Assembly (NCBI GenBank): GCA_964358485.1
Contig: CAYHPY010000019.1
Span: 1 to 50,390, forward strand
Direction: 5' to 3'
DNA from: CAYHPY01 sp964358485
GTDB lineage: Bacteria; Elusimicrobiota; Elusimicrobia; UBA1565; UBA9628
Length of the DNA stretch: 50,390 bases
In this document: piece by piece, positions 23,821 to 30,760 of the stretch
Layout of the letters: the number at the start of each line of letters is the position of its first letter
Position numbering within the stretch: position 1 is the stretch's first letter
Notes under the pieces: model-generated
What the model was told of the DNA's origin: nothing
Database searches by the model: none
What the model saw: only the letters and a program-made list of their open reading frames with translations
Position numbers and translations under genes: made by a program

Positions 23821-23847
23821 GCAAGCCTCCCCCGGGGTGAGGCTTGC
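23821..23847 (+). promoter_or_regulatory. Hairpin in the lexA leader covering the ribosome site
   Basis: GCAAGCCTC (23821-23829) pairs perfectly with GAGGCTTGC (23839-23847); inside the loop CCCC can also pair with GGGG. The GAGG at 23839-23842, the only ribosome-site-like sequence, sits in the 3' arm about 9 bases before ATG 23852. Translation of lexA may therefore need the hairpin to open. Confidence 0.55.
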
Positions 23848-23851
23848 ATAA

Positions 23852-24451
23852 ATGGCCAACCAACTTTCCGTCAAGCAGGCCCGCATCCTGGACTGGATCG
23901 CCCGGTCCCTGGAAGCCGAGGGCCGCCCGCCCAGCTTCCGCGAAATCGCCGAAGGCCTGGGCCTGGCCTTGGCCACCGTCCGCGACCATGTCCGGGTCCT
24001 GAAGGCCAAGGGGGCGCTTTCCTCCGAGGAGGGCAAGGCGCGAAGCTTTCGATTGGCGGGGGGGCTTTCCTCCCTGGGTCGTTTGAGCCTGCCCGTGCTG
24101 GGCCGGGTGCCGGCGGGCTTTCCGGCCGAGGCCATCGAGAACCTCGAAGGACAGGTTTCGGTGGACCAGGACATGGCCCGGGGCGCCAATTTCGCCCTGC
24201 GGGTCCGGGGTGACAGCATGGCCCCGGAAATCCTGGAAGGGGACCTGGTCCTGGTCCGGCAAACCGCCCACGCCGAGAGCGGCCAGCGCGTTGTGGCTCA
24301 TGTGGAAGGCGCGGAGGCCACCGTCAAGGTCCTGCGGCGCAAGGGCGCCCAGGCGTGGTTGGAGGCTTTGAACCCCGCCTACGGGCCCATCCGGGCGCGC
24401 TTTACCATCGTCGGCCGGGTGGTGGGCCTGACGCGGCGCTACCCGGGGTGA
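23852..24451 (+). CDS. lexA: LexA repressor (SOS regulator)
   Basis: The product is 199 residues. The N-terminal winged helix (about 5-65; 'SVKQARILDWIARSLEAEGR', 'PPSFREIAEGLGLALATVRD', 'HVRVLKAKGAL') binds DNA. The C-terminal autoprotease has the cleavage site GRVPAG at A88-G89, the nucleophile S122 in RGDSM and the general base K159 in 'EATVKVLRR'. The Ser-Lys spacing of 37 is the same as in E. coli LexA. It should repress SOS genes and cleave itself on RecA filaments. The promoter carries a palindrome, and genes for a RecA-fold protein and a B-family polymerase follow at once, so this LexA is the local controller of a damage-response cassette. Confidence 0.95.
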   Translation: MANQLSVKQARILDWIARSLEAEGRPPSFREIAEGLGLALATVRDHVRVLKAKGALSSEEGKARSFRLAGGLSSLGRLSLPVLGRVPAGFPAEAIENLEGQVSVDQDMARGANFALRVRGDSMAPEILEGDLVLVRQTAHAESGQRVVAHVEGAEATVKVLRRKGAQAWLEALNPAYGPIRARFTIVGRVVGLTRRYPG

Positions 24452-24454
24452 GCC

Positions 24455-25069
24455 ATGGACCTCTTGTTCAAATTGGAAGAGGGACCTGCCCGAGCCCGGC
24501 GTTCCTGGCTCGGGCGAGTCGCCTCCTTGCTCAACGGGGAGCGACCCCTCGGGCTTTACGCGGCGTGCGGCCCGCGTTACATCGGCGGCTGGGCGCTGGG
24601 CGCCTTGGCCCCGGCTTTGTCCCGGGGCCTGGAGGTCTGCTGGGTGGACGCGGGCAATTCCTTCGCGGCGCATCATCTGGCGCGGACGGCCAAGCGCCTG
24701 GGCGCCGATCCCAAAGCGGCGCTCTCCCGGGTGCTCCTGGCGCGGCCCTTCACGGCCTTCCAGCTGGAGGCCATGGTCCGGGAGAAACTGCCCGACCTGG
24801 CGGCCCGCATGCCGGTGGTGGTGGCCGAGCCTCTGGCGCTGTTCCGGGATCCGGATTTGTCCCCGCGGGAGAAAGAGGCCCGGCGTTGTTTCGGGCGGGC
24901 GCTGGAGGCCTTGGCGGCCCTGCCCACCGTTTTGGTTTTGGAAGTGGAGCGCGACGAGCCGCTTTGGCGGGAGTACTGGCGGCGCCTGGAGGGGGCGGCG
25001 AGGGCCTCGGCGCGTTTGGAGAGCGGGAAGGACGGGCCGGGGCTCAAGGCGCTGGAGCGTCATGGGTAG
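24455..25069 (+). CDS. RecA-fold/ImuA-like protein without Walker A
   Basis: The product is 204 residues, starting 3 bases after the lexA stop. The core has RecA/RadA-type strands: 'GLYAACGPRYIGGWALGALA' where the P-loop would be, 'LEVCWVDAGNSFAAHHLART' (compare the 'vDtE..F' strand of RadA/RecA), 'MPVVVAEPLALF' and 'LPTVLVLEVERDE'. The P-loop lacks GKT, so it should not hydrolyse ATP by the usual mechanism. ImuA, the RecA-like accessory protein of lexA-linked mutasomes, has an analogous place between lexA and the polymerase genes. I infer a role linking RecA filaments to the downstream polymerase. The family call is tentative. Confidence 0.65.
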   Translation: MDLLFKLEEGPARARRSWLGRVASLLNGERPLGLYAACGPRYIGGWALGALAPALSRGLEVCWVDAGNSFAAHHLARTAKRLGADPKAALSRVLLARPFTAFQLEAMVREKLPDLAARMPVVVAEPLALFRDPDLSPREKEARRCFGRALEALAALPTVLVLEVERDEPLWREYWRRLEGAARASARLESGKDGPGLKALERHG

Positions 25070-25361
25070 AACCCTTCCCACCATCGTCCAAACGCTGGAG
25101 CTGGAGCAAGAGGCCTGGCGGCTCTTTCGCCGGGCCCTGCGCAAGGAGGATCAGGCGGCCTTCGACGCGCTTTGGCGGCACGCGCGGCGGCACGCGGCCC
25201 CCGCCTCCATGGCCTCGCGCGCCGCGCCGTTGGAGGCGGCCTTCATGGCCATGATGGTGGGCTTGGCCAGGGCCGTGCTGGAGCTGGAGAAGGGGATGGG
25301 TCGTGAGCAAGGTCCGGTCGCGCCGAGAGGAGACTTACCCGATGCTGGCATGGATCTTTGA
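25062..25361 (+). CDS. Small helical protein in the lexA-polymerase cassette
   Basis: The product is 99 residues. It overlaps the RecA-like gene by 8 bases and the polymerase gene by 20 bases, so all are probably translated in series. It is predicted to be all-helical ('TIVQTLELEQEAWRLFRRAL', 'KEDQAAFDALWRHARRHA', 'LEAAFMAMMVGLARAVLELE'), without Cys, signal peptide or known motif. The tight placement suggests an adaptor for its neighbours, comparable in position to the middle member of an imuA-imuB-dnaE2 operon, but it shows no similarity to ImuB. I do not recognise a family. Confidence 0.65.
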   Translation: MGRTLPTIVQTLELEQEAWRLFRRALRKEDQAAFDALWRHARRHAAPASMASRAAPLEAAFMAMMVGLARAVLELEKGMGREQGPVAPRGDLPDAGMDL

Positions 25362-27564
25362 TGCGTACCCCGAGGCCGACGGAATGCGGGTCTGGACGCT
25401 GGACGCGCAGGGGCGCGCGAGCGCCTTCCTGGACCCGTGGCGGGCCTGCTTCTACCTGGAAGGCCCCTGCCCCGAGATCAGCCGCGCGCTGGATTTTTTA
25501 GCCGCGCGGACTTTTCCCGTTTCCACGGCGTGGGCGCACCGCTCGGAGCTTTTCTCCGGCGCGACGCGCACGGTCCTGGAGGTGCGCCTGCCGCCGCCCG
25601 CCTACCGGGGCGTGGTGGAGAGCCTGCGGGAAGCGTTTGCGTCCTTGTCCTTTTACAACGCCGACCTGCACCTGGTCCAGGCCTGGCACTACGAGCGCGG
25701 GCATTTCCCGACGGCGCTCTGCGACTTCGAGGTGGAGGACGGGCGCCTGCGCTCCTGGACGCTCCGCGACGACCCGTGGTCCGTGGACTACGCCCTGCCG
25801 CCCCTGCGGACGGCGCATCTGGCCCTGACCGGCTCGGAGATCTCGGGGCGGCTGGACCCCAACCACGCCCCGCGCGGCAGCCTGGCTCTGGCCTGCGAGG
25901 GCCGCAGTTGGGAGTTGGAGGGGGAACTCTCCGAGCAGTTGGAGTCGCTGTCGCGCTGGCTGACGGATTACGACCCGGACATCCTGACCACGGATTGGGG
26001 GGACTCCTGGCTGATCCCCATGCTTGAGCGCGAGGCCCAGCGCCTGCGACGGCCCCTGCCCTTCTCCCGGGACCCGAACCGGGCGGTGGAGGGGCGCGGG
26101 TCGCGCAGTTTCATGACCTACGGCCGGACGGTGTATCAATCCGGGGCGCGCCACTTCTTCGGGCGCTGGCACCTGGACCTCAAGAACTCCTTCACCCTGA
26201 AGGAAAGCGGGATGGAGGGTTTGATCGAGGTGGCCCGCATCGCCAAGATCCCGGTCCAGCGCTGCGCCCGGACCACGATCGGCACGGCGCTGTCCTCCAT
26301 GCAGTTGGACCAGGCCTGCAAGGATGGGATCCTCATCCCCTTGGACAAACAGCAGACCGAGGATTTCCGGCCCGCCTCGGAGCTTATCGTCTCCGACAAG
26401 GGCGGCCTGGCCTACGAGCCGGAGGTGGGCTGGTTCGAGCAAGTCGGGGAGTACGACTTCGTCAGCATGTACCCGACCTTGATGGTCCAGGCCAACGTCT
26501 CCCCGGAGACGGTCAACTGCGCCTGCTGTCCGGACAACAAGGTCCCGGAGATCGGCCACCACCTGTGCCGCCGCCGGGAAGGCCTGGTGCCCAAGGTCTT
26601 GAAGCCCATCCTGGAAAAGCGGGCGCGCTACAAGGCCCTCGCCCTGAAGGCCAACGCATCCCCTGATGGCCTTCAGGACCGCTCCCCTGCCGGGTGGACC
26701 GCGGCCAAATCGGGCGGCCCCGACGCCGCGGCGTTCAAGGCCCGGGCCAACGCGCATAAGTGGATTTTGGTTTGTTGTTTCGGCTACCTCGGCTTCAAGA
26801 ACGCGCGCTTCGGCAAGATCGAGGCGCACGAGTGCGTCACGGCCCTGGGGCGAGACGCCCTGCTCAAGGCCAAGGAGATCGTGGAGGGCCGCGGCCTGCG
26901 TCTGCTCCACGCCTTGGTGGACGCGGTCTGGGTGACCGGCGTCGGCCCCGTGGATTGGGAGCAAACGCGCCTGGCCATCGAGGCCGGGACCGGCTGCCGG
27001 GTGGGCCTGGAGGGCGTCTACAACTGGCTGCGCTTCTGCCCCTCCAAGCGCGACGCCCTCTCCGGCGTGCCCGGCCGCTACTTCGGGGCTTTCACGAACG
27101 GCGAGTTGAAGATCCGCGGCATCGCCTCCCGCCGACGCGACACCCCCAAGCTCCTCAAGGACCTGCAGGGGGAACTCTTGGGGCTCATGGCCCGGGCCCC
27201 CGATCTGGCGGCCCTGCGCGCGCTTTCGCCCCAGCTGGCGGAAATCGCCGAGGACTACCGCTACCGCCTGCGGGAAGGGCAGGTCACGGCCGCGGACCTG
27301 GCCATCACCTTCAACCTCTCCAAGGAGCCCGGCGAATACGTCCACGACACCGTGGCCACCTTGGCCGCCCGCCAGCTCCAGCGGGCCGGCGCGCGCCTGC
27401 ATCCCGGGGAGACGGTGCGCTACGTCATCACCTCGGCCAAGGACAAGGTCAAGGACTGGCGGGCGCGGCCCCTGGCCCTGATGGAGGGGGCGCTGGACTA
27501 CGATCCGAAGAAATATTTGGAACTGCTGGAGCGGGCGGTGGCGGAGGTGCTGGAGGGGCTTTGA
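25342..27564 (+). CDS. Family-B DNA polymerase, PolB2/Dpo2-like with altered motif C
   Basis: The product is 740 residues. ATG 25342 has GAGGAG 8-9 bases upstream and is preferred to GTG 25303. The N-terminal part contains a weak exonuclease-like block ('ALCDFEVEDG', 'DPDILTTDWGDSWLIPML') with catalytic residues altered. Motif A is YDFVSMYPTL (D372), motif B is KWILVCCFGYLGF (K473), and motif C is ALVDAVWVTG (D527), so the usual YxDTDS has lost its second Asp. This pattern is characteristic of the PolB2 group first found in archaea, once thought inactive; as I recall, Sulfolobus Dpo2 is DNA-damage-inducible. Its position behind lexA strongly suggests an SOS translesion or repair role. Confidence 0.88.
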   Translation: MLAWIFDAYPEADGMRVWTLDAQGRASAFLDPWRACFYLEGPCPEISRALDFLAARTFPVSTAWAHRSELFSGATRTVLEVRLPPPAYRGVVESLREAFASLSFYNADLHLVQAWHYERGHFPTALCDFEVEDGRLRSWTLRDDPWSVDYALPPLRTAHLALTGSEISGRLDPNHAPRGSLALACEGRSWELEGELSEQLESLSRWLTDYDPDILTTDWGDSWLIPMLEREAQRLRRPLPFSRDPNRAVEGRGSRSFMTYGRTVYQSGARHFFGRWHLDLKNSFTLKESGMEGLIEVARIAKIPVQRCARTTIGTALSSMQLDQACKDGILIPLDKQQTEDFRPASELIVSDKGGLAYEPEVGWFEQVGEYDFVSMYPTLMVQANVSPETVNCACCPDNKVPEIGHHLCRRREGLVPKVLKPILEKRARYKALALKANASPDGLQDRSPAGWTAAKSGGPDAAAFKARANAHKWILVCCFGYLGFKNARFGKIEAHECVTALGRDALLKAKEIVEGRGLRLLHALVDAVWVTGVGPVDWEQTRLAIEAGTGCRVGLEGVYNWLRFCPSKRDALSGVPGRYFGAFTNGELKIRGIASRRRDTPKLLKDLQGELLGLMARAPDLAALRALSPQLAEIAEDYRYRLREGQVTAADLAITFNLSKEPGEYVHDTVATLAARQLQRAGARLHPGETVRYVITSAKDKVKDWRARPLALMEGALDYDPKKYLELLERAVAEVLEGL

Positions 27565-27573
27565 ATATAGGTC

Positions 27574-27602
27574 TTGAAAAAGGACATATTTCAGTCCATA
27601 AT
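27574..27602 (+). promoter_or_regulatory. Promoter/operator of the toxin-antitoxin operon
   Basis: TTGAAA (27574-27579), 17 bases and CATAAT (27597-27602) precede ATG 27609 by six bases, predicting a leaderless transcript. GGAC/GTCC arms (27582-27585 and 27594-27597) lie inside the spacer. The element ATATAGG occurs directly on both sides (27565 and 27601). Antitoxins of this type usually bind such sites to control their own operon. The stretch is AT-rich compared with its surroundings. Confidence 0.6.
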
Positions 27603-27608
27603 ATAGGC

Positions 27609-27860
27609 ATGGGAACCAGAAAATACAGCATCGCCGGACTCAAGGCGGGTTTGTCCTCGATCCTCGCCGACGTCGCCCGGGGAACCGAGGTGGTGGTGAC
27701 CGATCACAATCGGCCGGTGGCCCGAATCGTTTCGATCCGCCGCCTTCCGGCCCTGCCGAAGGCCGACATCCCGGGGCTATTGGCGCATCGTCCGTTGCCG
27801 CTCAAGCAGGGGGCTCCCCGATCCGCGGAGCTCGTGCGCCGGTTGCGCGACGAGACCTAG
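27609..27860 (+). CDS. Phd/YefM-type antitoxin
   Basis: The product is 83 residues. The N-terminal domain (KYSIAGLKAGLSSILADVAR, 'GTEVVVTDHNRPVARIVSI') is the Phd/YefM DNA-binding fold, and the Pro/Leu-rich, flexible C-terminus (about 45-83) is the part that wraps the toxin. The frame is open upstream through the polymerase gene, but ATG 27609 follows its own promoter. It should neutralise the PIN toxin encoded 4 bases downstream and repress the operon. Phd-type antitoxin plus VapC toxin is a common pairing. Confidence 0.88.
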   Translation: MGTRKYSIAGLKAGLSSILADVARGTEVVVTDHNRPVARIVSIRRLPALPKADIPGLLAHRPLPLKQGAPRSAELVRRLRDET

Positions 27861-27864
27861 TCGA

Positions 27865-28302
27865 ATGGCCTGCTACTGGGACACTTCGGCCTTATTGGCG
27901 CTCCTTTTTAAGGAGCCCGCCTCCAACGCGGTCCGGGCCCTCATTCAGGAGGGCGAAGGACTTCCGGGATATACGTCTTTCTTCACCTGGATCGAAATGG
28001 AATCGGCCTACGCCCGGCGGCTGGCGGAAGGTTCGATCACCTCCGAGGGCCTTTCGGCGCTGCGCCTGGAGTCGCAAAGGCTCGAATGCGCGCTGGCTTT
28101 GGTCTGGCCCGACGCGGAGACCCTCGCCGACGCTCGGCGGTTGGTCCTGGAGATGGGCCTGAGGCCCGCGGACGCCCTCCAACTCGCCTGCGCCCTGGTG
28201 GTCGCCCGGCAGGAGCCCGGGACTCCTTTCGCAAGCCTGGACCGGAAACTGGTCCTGGCCGCTCGCGCGGCGGGATTGGAAGCCCCTCTTTCCATGGAGT
28301 GA
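27865..28302 (+). CDS. vapC: VapC-type PIN-domain ribonuclease toxin
   Basis: The product is 145 residues, a full-length PIN domain. Likely metal-binding acids are D6 in YWDTSALLALL, the Glu of 'FTWIEMESAYARR' (about residue 44), Asp in 'LRPADALQLACAL' (about residue 99) and Asp in 'FASLDRKLV'. VapC toxins cut RNA, often tRNA or rRNA, when the antitoxin is lost. It starts 4 bases after the antitoxin stop. A third gene, for a small membrane protein, begins 4 bases after the toxin stop, so the operon may have three members. Confidence 0.93.
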   Translation: MACYWDTSALLALLFKEPASNAVRALIQEGEGLPGYTSFFTWIEMESAYARRLAEGSITSEGLSALRLESQRLECALALVWPDAETLADARRLVLEMGLRPADALQLACALVVARQEPGTPFASLDRKLVLAARAAGLEAPLSME

Positions 28303-28306
28303 AGCG

Positions 28307-28723
28307 ATGGCGGCCCAAGGAAAGTCCTCGGAAGAATCGACGCTGACGGCGTTTCAGGCCATCGGGTGCCTGCTGTTGCTCATCGTCCTGCCGGCGCTTC
28401 TGATGGGGGTGGCGGTCAAAAAAATCGTCCTGCCCTTTTTTGCGGCGCGGGCCGAGCGCCAATACCGGGAGGGGGAAGAGCGCCTGCGCCGCGGGACGAT
28501 CCAGGCCTACGAAGGCGCCGCCCGCGTGGACGTGACCCTGGCCGAAAAGGCGGCGGCGCGGGGAAATCTGGACGCCGCCGAGGAGCGGGCCTTTCGGGCC
28601 AAAGCCAAACTGGAGGCCCCGCAGGCGGCGGGAAAAATCGGGCCGGCCGCCGAGGCGCTTCAGGGGCTGGAAAGCAAGCACGGCGAAAGCTTCAAGCCCA
28701 TCCGCCGCCGCAAGGAACGCTAA
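28307..28723 (+). CDS. Small single-span membrane protein, unknown
   Basis: The product is 138 residues. One membrane helix (about 15-42, TAFQAIGCLLLLIVLPALLM) follows a short polar N-terminus. The rest is a long, charged, probably coiled-coil helix ('ARAERQYREGEERLRRGTIQ', 'ARGNLDAAEERAFRAKAKLE') ending in a basic tail (IRRRKER). No family is recognised. It starts 4 bases after vapC and may be co-expressed with the toxin-antitoxin pair, although nothing in it suggests a part in that system. Confidence 0.65.
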   Translation: MAAQGKSSEESTLTAFQAIGCLLLLIVLPALLMGVAVKKIVLPFFAARAERQYREGEERLRRGTIQAYEGAARVDVTLAEKAAARGNLDAAEERAFRAKAKLEAPQAAGKIGPAAEALQGLESKHGESFKPIRRRKER

Positions 28724-28814
28724 GGCAGGTCCCGATAGGCCCCGCGGCGGATTCGATCTTTGGGGAAACGAGGGGAGGGGGGGTCAAATCAATAAATGAT
28801 TGAAAAATAAAGAT

Positions 28815-28842
28815 AATTTACATCGTCTGGACGATGTAAATT
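28815..28842. repeat. Perfect 13-bp inverted repeat in AT-rich gap
   Basis: AATTTACATCGTC and its exact reverse complement GACGATGTAAATT are separated by TG. The site lies in an AT-rich stretch (about 28790-28855) of the 229-base gap between the convergent genes ending at 28723 and 28953. No T-run follows on either strand. It could be a bidirectional terminator, an operator for a dimeric regulator or the remnant of a small mobile element. Confidence 0.7.
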
Positions 28843-28952
28843 GTGCTTAAAATTCCATCGAAACTCTCCGGGATGGGGGGTGCCAGGGATCGGTGGAGAT
28901 GTTCGTCAAATTGGCGGGTTGCCGATCGGGAGATAGAGCGGAATTCCCCGGC

Positions 28953-29867
28953 TCAGCGGTTGCCGGGGCGGCAGGTGATGGGCCAGTATTTGTCCTGGCA
29001 GTCCGGGGCCTGGCAGAGGGAATCGTAGGAGGACATCCGCCCCCAGGCGTAATGCCAGGCCTCGAAGGTCAGGCGGCTGGCGCCGACGGTGGTGGAGGTA
29101 ATGACCTCGTCGGCCAGGCGGGAGGCCAGCTTGGCCTCGATGGAGCAGGTCGGGGACTTCTTGGTCCCGGCCTGACAGCCGAAGCAATCCGCCTCCTTGG
29201 AATCCCGCAAGACGATGTCGCAGGCGAACCCCGCGCTGTGCGGTGTGGCCCCCGGCCAGGTCAGGCCCTGATTGTTGGGGTTGGCGCTCCAAAGGTGCTG
29301 GGCCTTGGTGGTCTCGTCCTCGGCCTGCTCGGCCTCGTAGGAATAGCCCAGGACGTAGCGGCACTCCCGGAGGCTGTCGTACTCCTGGGGGCGGAAACAG
29401 TTTCCGACATGGAGGGTGAAATCGTGCTCCGCGCGGGCGGGAGAAGAGGCCAGCTGGGCGTCCAGGCGCTTTAGGGCCGCGATGGTGTCCTTGGTGGCGC
29501 GCACCTTGTCGTTGGCGGTGACATAGGTCATGTCGTGGGGGACGTCGGCCAGCTCGGGGGACTTGTCGGGGATCATCCCCTGGCCTTCCAGCGGCATGCG
29601 GGGGCAGGTGACGGAGCCGTCCTTTTTGGCCTTCGGGTCCCACTTGGCCGCGTCGAAATCGCAGGCGCAGGAGCAGAAGGTGACGCAGTCCTCCAGGCTC
29701 TCGCAGAATTTTCCCGGGCGCTTGACCGTGATGCCGTCGGTGCAGGACTTGGGCTTGGCCGAAGCGGCGACGGCCACGGGCTTGGCGTCGGGGATGGCGT
29801 CCTCGGAAAGCTGGGCGTTCAGGGGGGCGGCGGCCAGAAGAGACAGCAGGGCCAGGAGGGATCTCAT
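28953..29867 (-). CDS. Exported M15 (VanY-type) D,D-carboxypeptidase-like protein
   Basis: The product is 304 residues. ATG 29867 gives the signal peptide RSLLALLSLLAAAPLNAQ; an in-frame start at 29930 would place the palindromic operator inside the gene. The C-terminal half carries the M15 motifs: 'NCFRPQEYDS' (usual 'SGYRS'), 'PGATPHSAGFACDIVL' (zinc-binding His and Asp, about residues 209-216) and 'FEAWHYAWG' (catalytic Glu and third ligand His, about 270). The N-terminal part is Cys-rich ('CESLEDCVTFCSCACDF') and may be disulfide-bonded. It should trim D-Ala from peptidoglycan stems in the periplasm. It is divergent from the GFA gene. Confidence 0.85.
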   Translation of the reverse strand: MRSLLALLSLLAAAPLNAQLSEDAIPDAKPVAVAASAKPKSCTDGITVKRPGKFCESLEDCVTFCSCACDFDAAKWDPKAKKDGSVTCPRMPLEGQGMIPDKSPELADVPHDMTYVTANDKVRATKDTIAALKRLDAQLASSPARAEHDFTLHVGNCFRPQEYDSLRECRYVLGYSYEAEQAEDETTKAQHLWSANPNNQGLTWPGATPHSAGFACDIVLRDSKEADCFGCQAGTKKSPTCSIEAKLASRLADEVITSTTVGASRLTFEAWHYAWGRMSSYDSLCQAPDCQDKYWPITCRPGNR

Positions 29868-29909
29868 GCGGTTAGGGTAGCCCCGAATCTCGTTCTTGTC
29901 AATGTCAGA

Positions 29910-29970
29910 AATGTCCAAAATTTTGGACATTTACTTTCGTCCGAAGGCCGTTGTCTGGTATATTGGACAA
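29910..29970. promoter_or_regulatory. Two related palindromic operators in a divergent promoter region
   Basis: Site 1 (29910-29931) is a perfect 22-base palindrome, AATGTCCAAAA followed by its reverse complement. Site 2 (29951-29970), TTGTCTGGTATATTGGACAA, is an imperfect palindrome with the same TTGGACA half-site and contains a possible -10 box (TATATT, 29959-29964) for the gene at 30014. The 41-base centre-to-centre distance is about four helical turns. A dimeric repressor controlling the M15 gene and the GFA gene is likely. The regulator is not in this window. Confidence 0.65.
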
Positions 29971-30013
29971 ATCCGTTCGAGGAAGCCGTTTCCGTTCGGG
30001 AGAATATCCAGCC

Positions 30014-30457
30014 ATGGCTCGAAAAAAACAAAAAGGCTCCTGCCTCTGCGGAAAAGTGGTCTTCGAAGTCTCCTTCCCCAGCCGGTTCTGCTCCCATTGC
30101 CATTGCGTCAATTGCCGCAAGGCCCACGGGGCGGCGTTCGTGACCTATCTGGGAGTTCCGGAGGGGCAATTGCGGCTGGTCTCGGGGAAAGGGGCTTTGA
30201 AGGCTTACCGATACGGCTACGGCTTCAAGGGCAAAGGGATCGTTTCGACCCGGAAATTTTGCGGCCGATGCGGGAGTTCCCTGTTTTTTGAGTCCTCGCG
30301 CTGGCCGGGGGAAGTCCATGTGGCGGCGGGCTGTTTGGACGGCAGTCCGGATAAAAAACCCATGCTTCACTTCTACTATGACCGGCGGCCGTCCTGGAGC
30401 CGGGTGAGCGACGGCCTGCCAAAGTACGGCGGGCCGACGGGCGGCAGGCGGCTTTAG
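30014..30457 (+). CDS. GFA/CENP-V-type zinc protein
   Basis: The product is 147 residues. The zinc-binding Cys are all present: GSCLCGKV at the N-terminus, 'CSHCHCVNCRKAHGAAF' (about 30-46) and 'KFCGRCGSSLFF' (about 85-96). This is the fold of glutathione-dependent formaldehyde-activating-like proteins. The family holds many enzymes or binding proteins of unknown substrate, so no reaction is assigned. GGGAG lies about 10 bases before ATG 30014. The promoter region contains two operator-like palindromes. Its stop overlaps that of the convergent antitoxin pseudogene. Confidence 0.9.
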   Translation: MARKKQKGSCLCGKVVFEVSFPSRFCSHCHCVNCRKAHGAAFVTYLGVPEGQLRLVSGKGALKAYRYGYGFKGKGIVSTRKFCGRCGSSLFFESSRWPGEVHVAAGCLDGSPDKKPMLHFYYDRRPSWSRVSDGLPKYGGPTGGRRL

Positions 30458-30760
30458 GGCGGGCTTCCCGTTGCGGCGCGCCGTTTCTTCGGTGTAGAGG
30501 AGGCGGAGGGCCGATTGAAAATGTCTTCGTGCTTCACGAGCCGCTTCGCCCGCACATCCTCTTCCGCTTTGAGCAGGGACAGCATGAGTTTCTTGTCCGC
30601 GAGAACTTCGAGCGTTTCGAGTTCCTTCCGGGGAAAGGAGAACGGCCGAGGCCAAGCCGTTTCGGGTGATGATGACGCGGCCGCGCTTCTTCTTGCCGAG
30701 GGAGGCGACCATTTTCGGCAGGTGCGCCCGCACATAGGAGACGGGGGCGATTCTGATCAT
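30454..30760 (-). pseudogene. Phd/YefM-type antitoxin with a frameshift
   Basis: The first 45 residues (MIRIAPVSYVRAHLPKMVAS, 'GRVIITRNGLASAVLLSPE') and the C-terminal part ('KELETLEVLADKKLMLSLLK', 'AEEDVRAKRLVKHEDIF') are those of one Phd-type antitoxin in two frames. Removing a single base near 30624-30628 (TTCCTTCCG to TTCCTCCG on the plus strand) restores the canonical SPEELETLEVL. No toxin gene is next to it; the GFA gene converges on its end. Either it is a decayed orphan antitoxin or an assembly error created the break. Confidence 0.8.

Noticed and set aside
25498..27402. Minus-strand open frame of 634 residues opposite the polymerase
   Set aside because: No domain is recognisable, whereas the plus frame carries polymerase motifs A, B and C in order.
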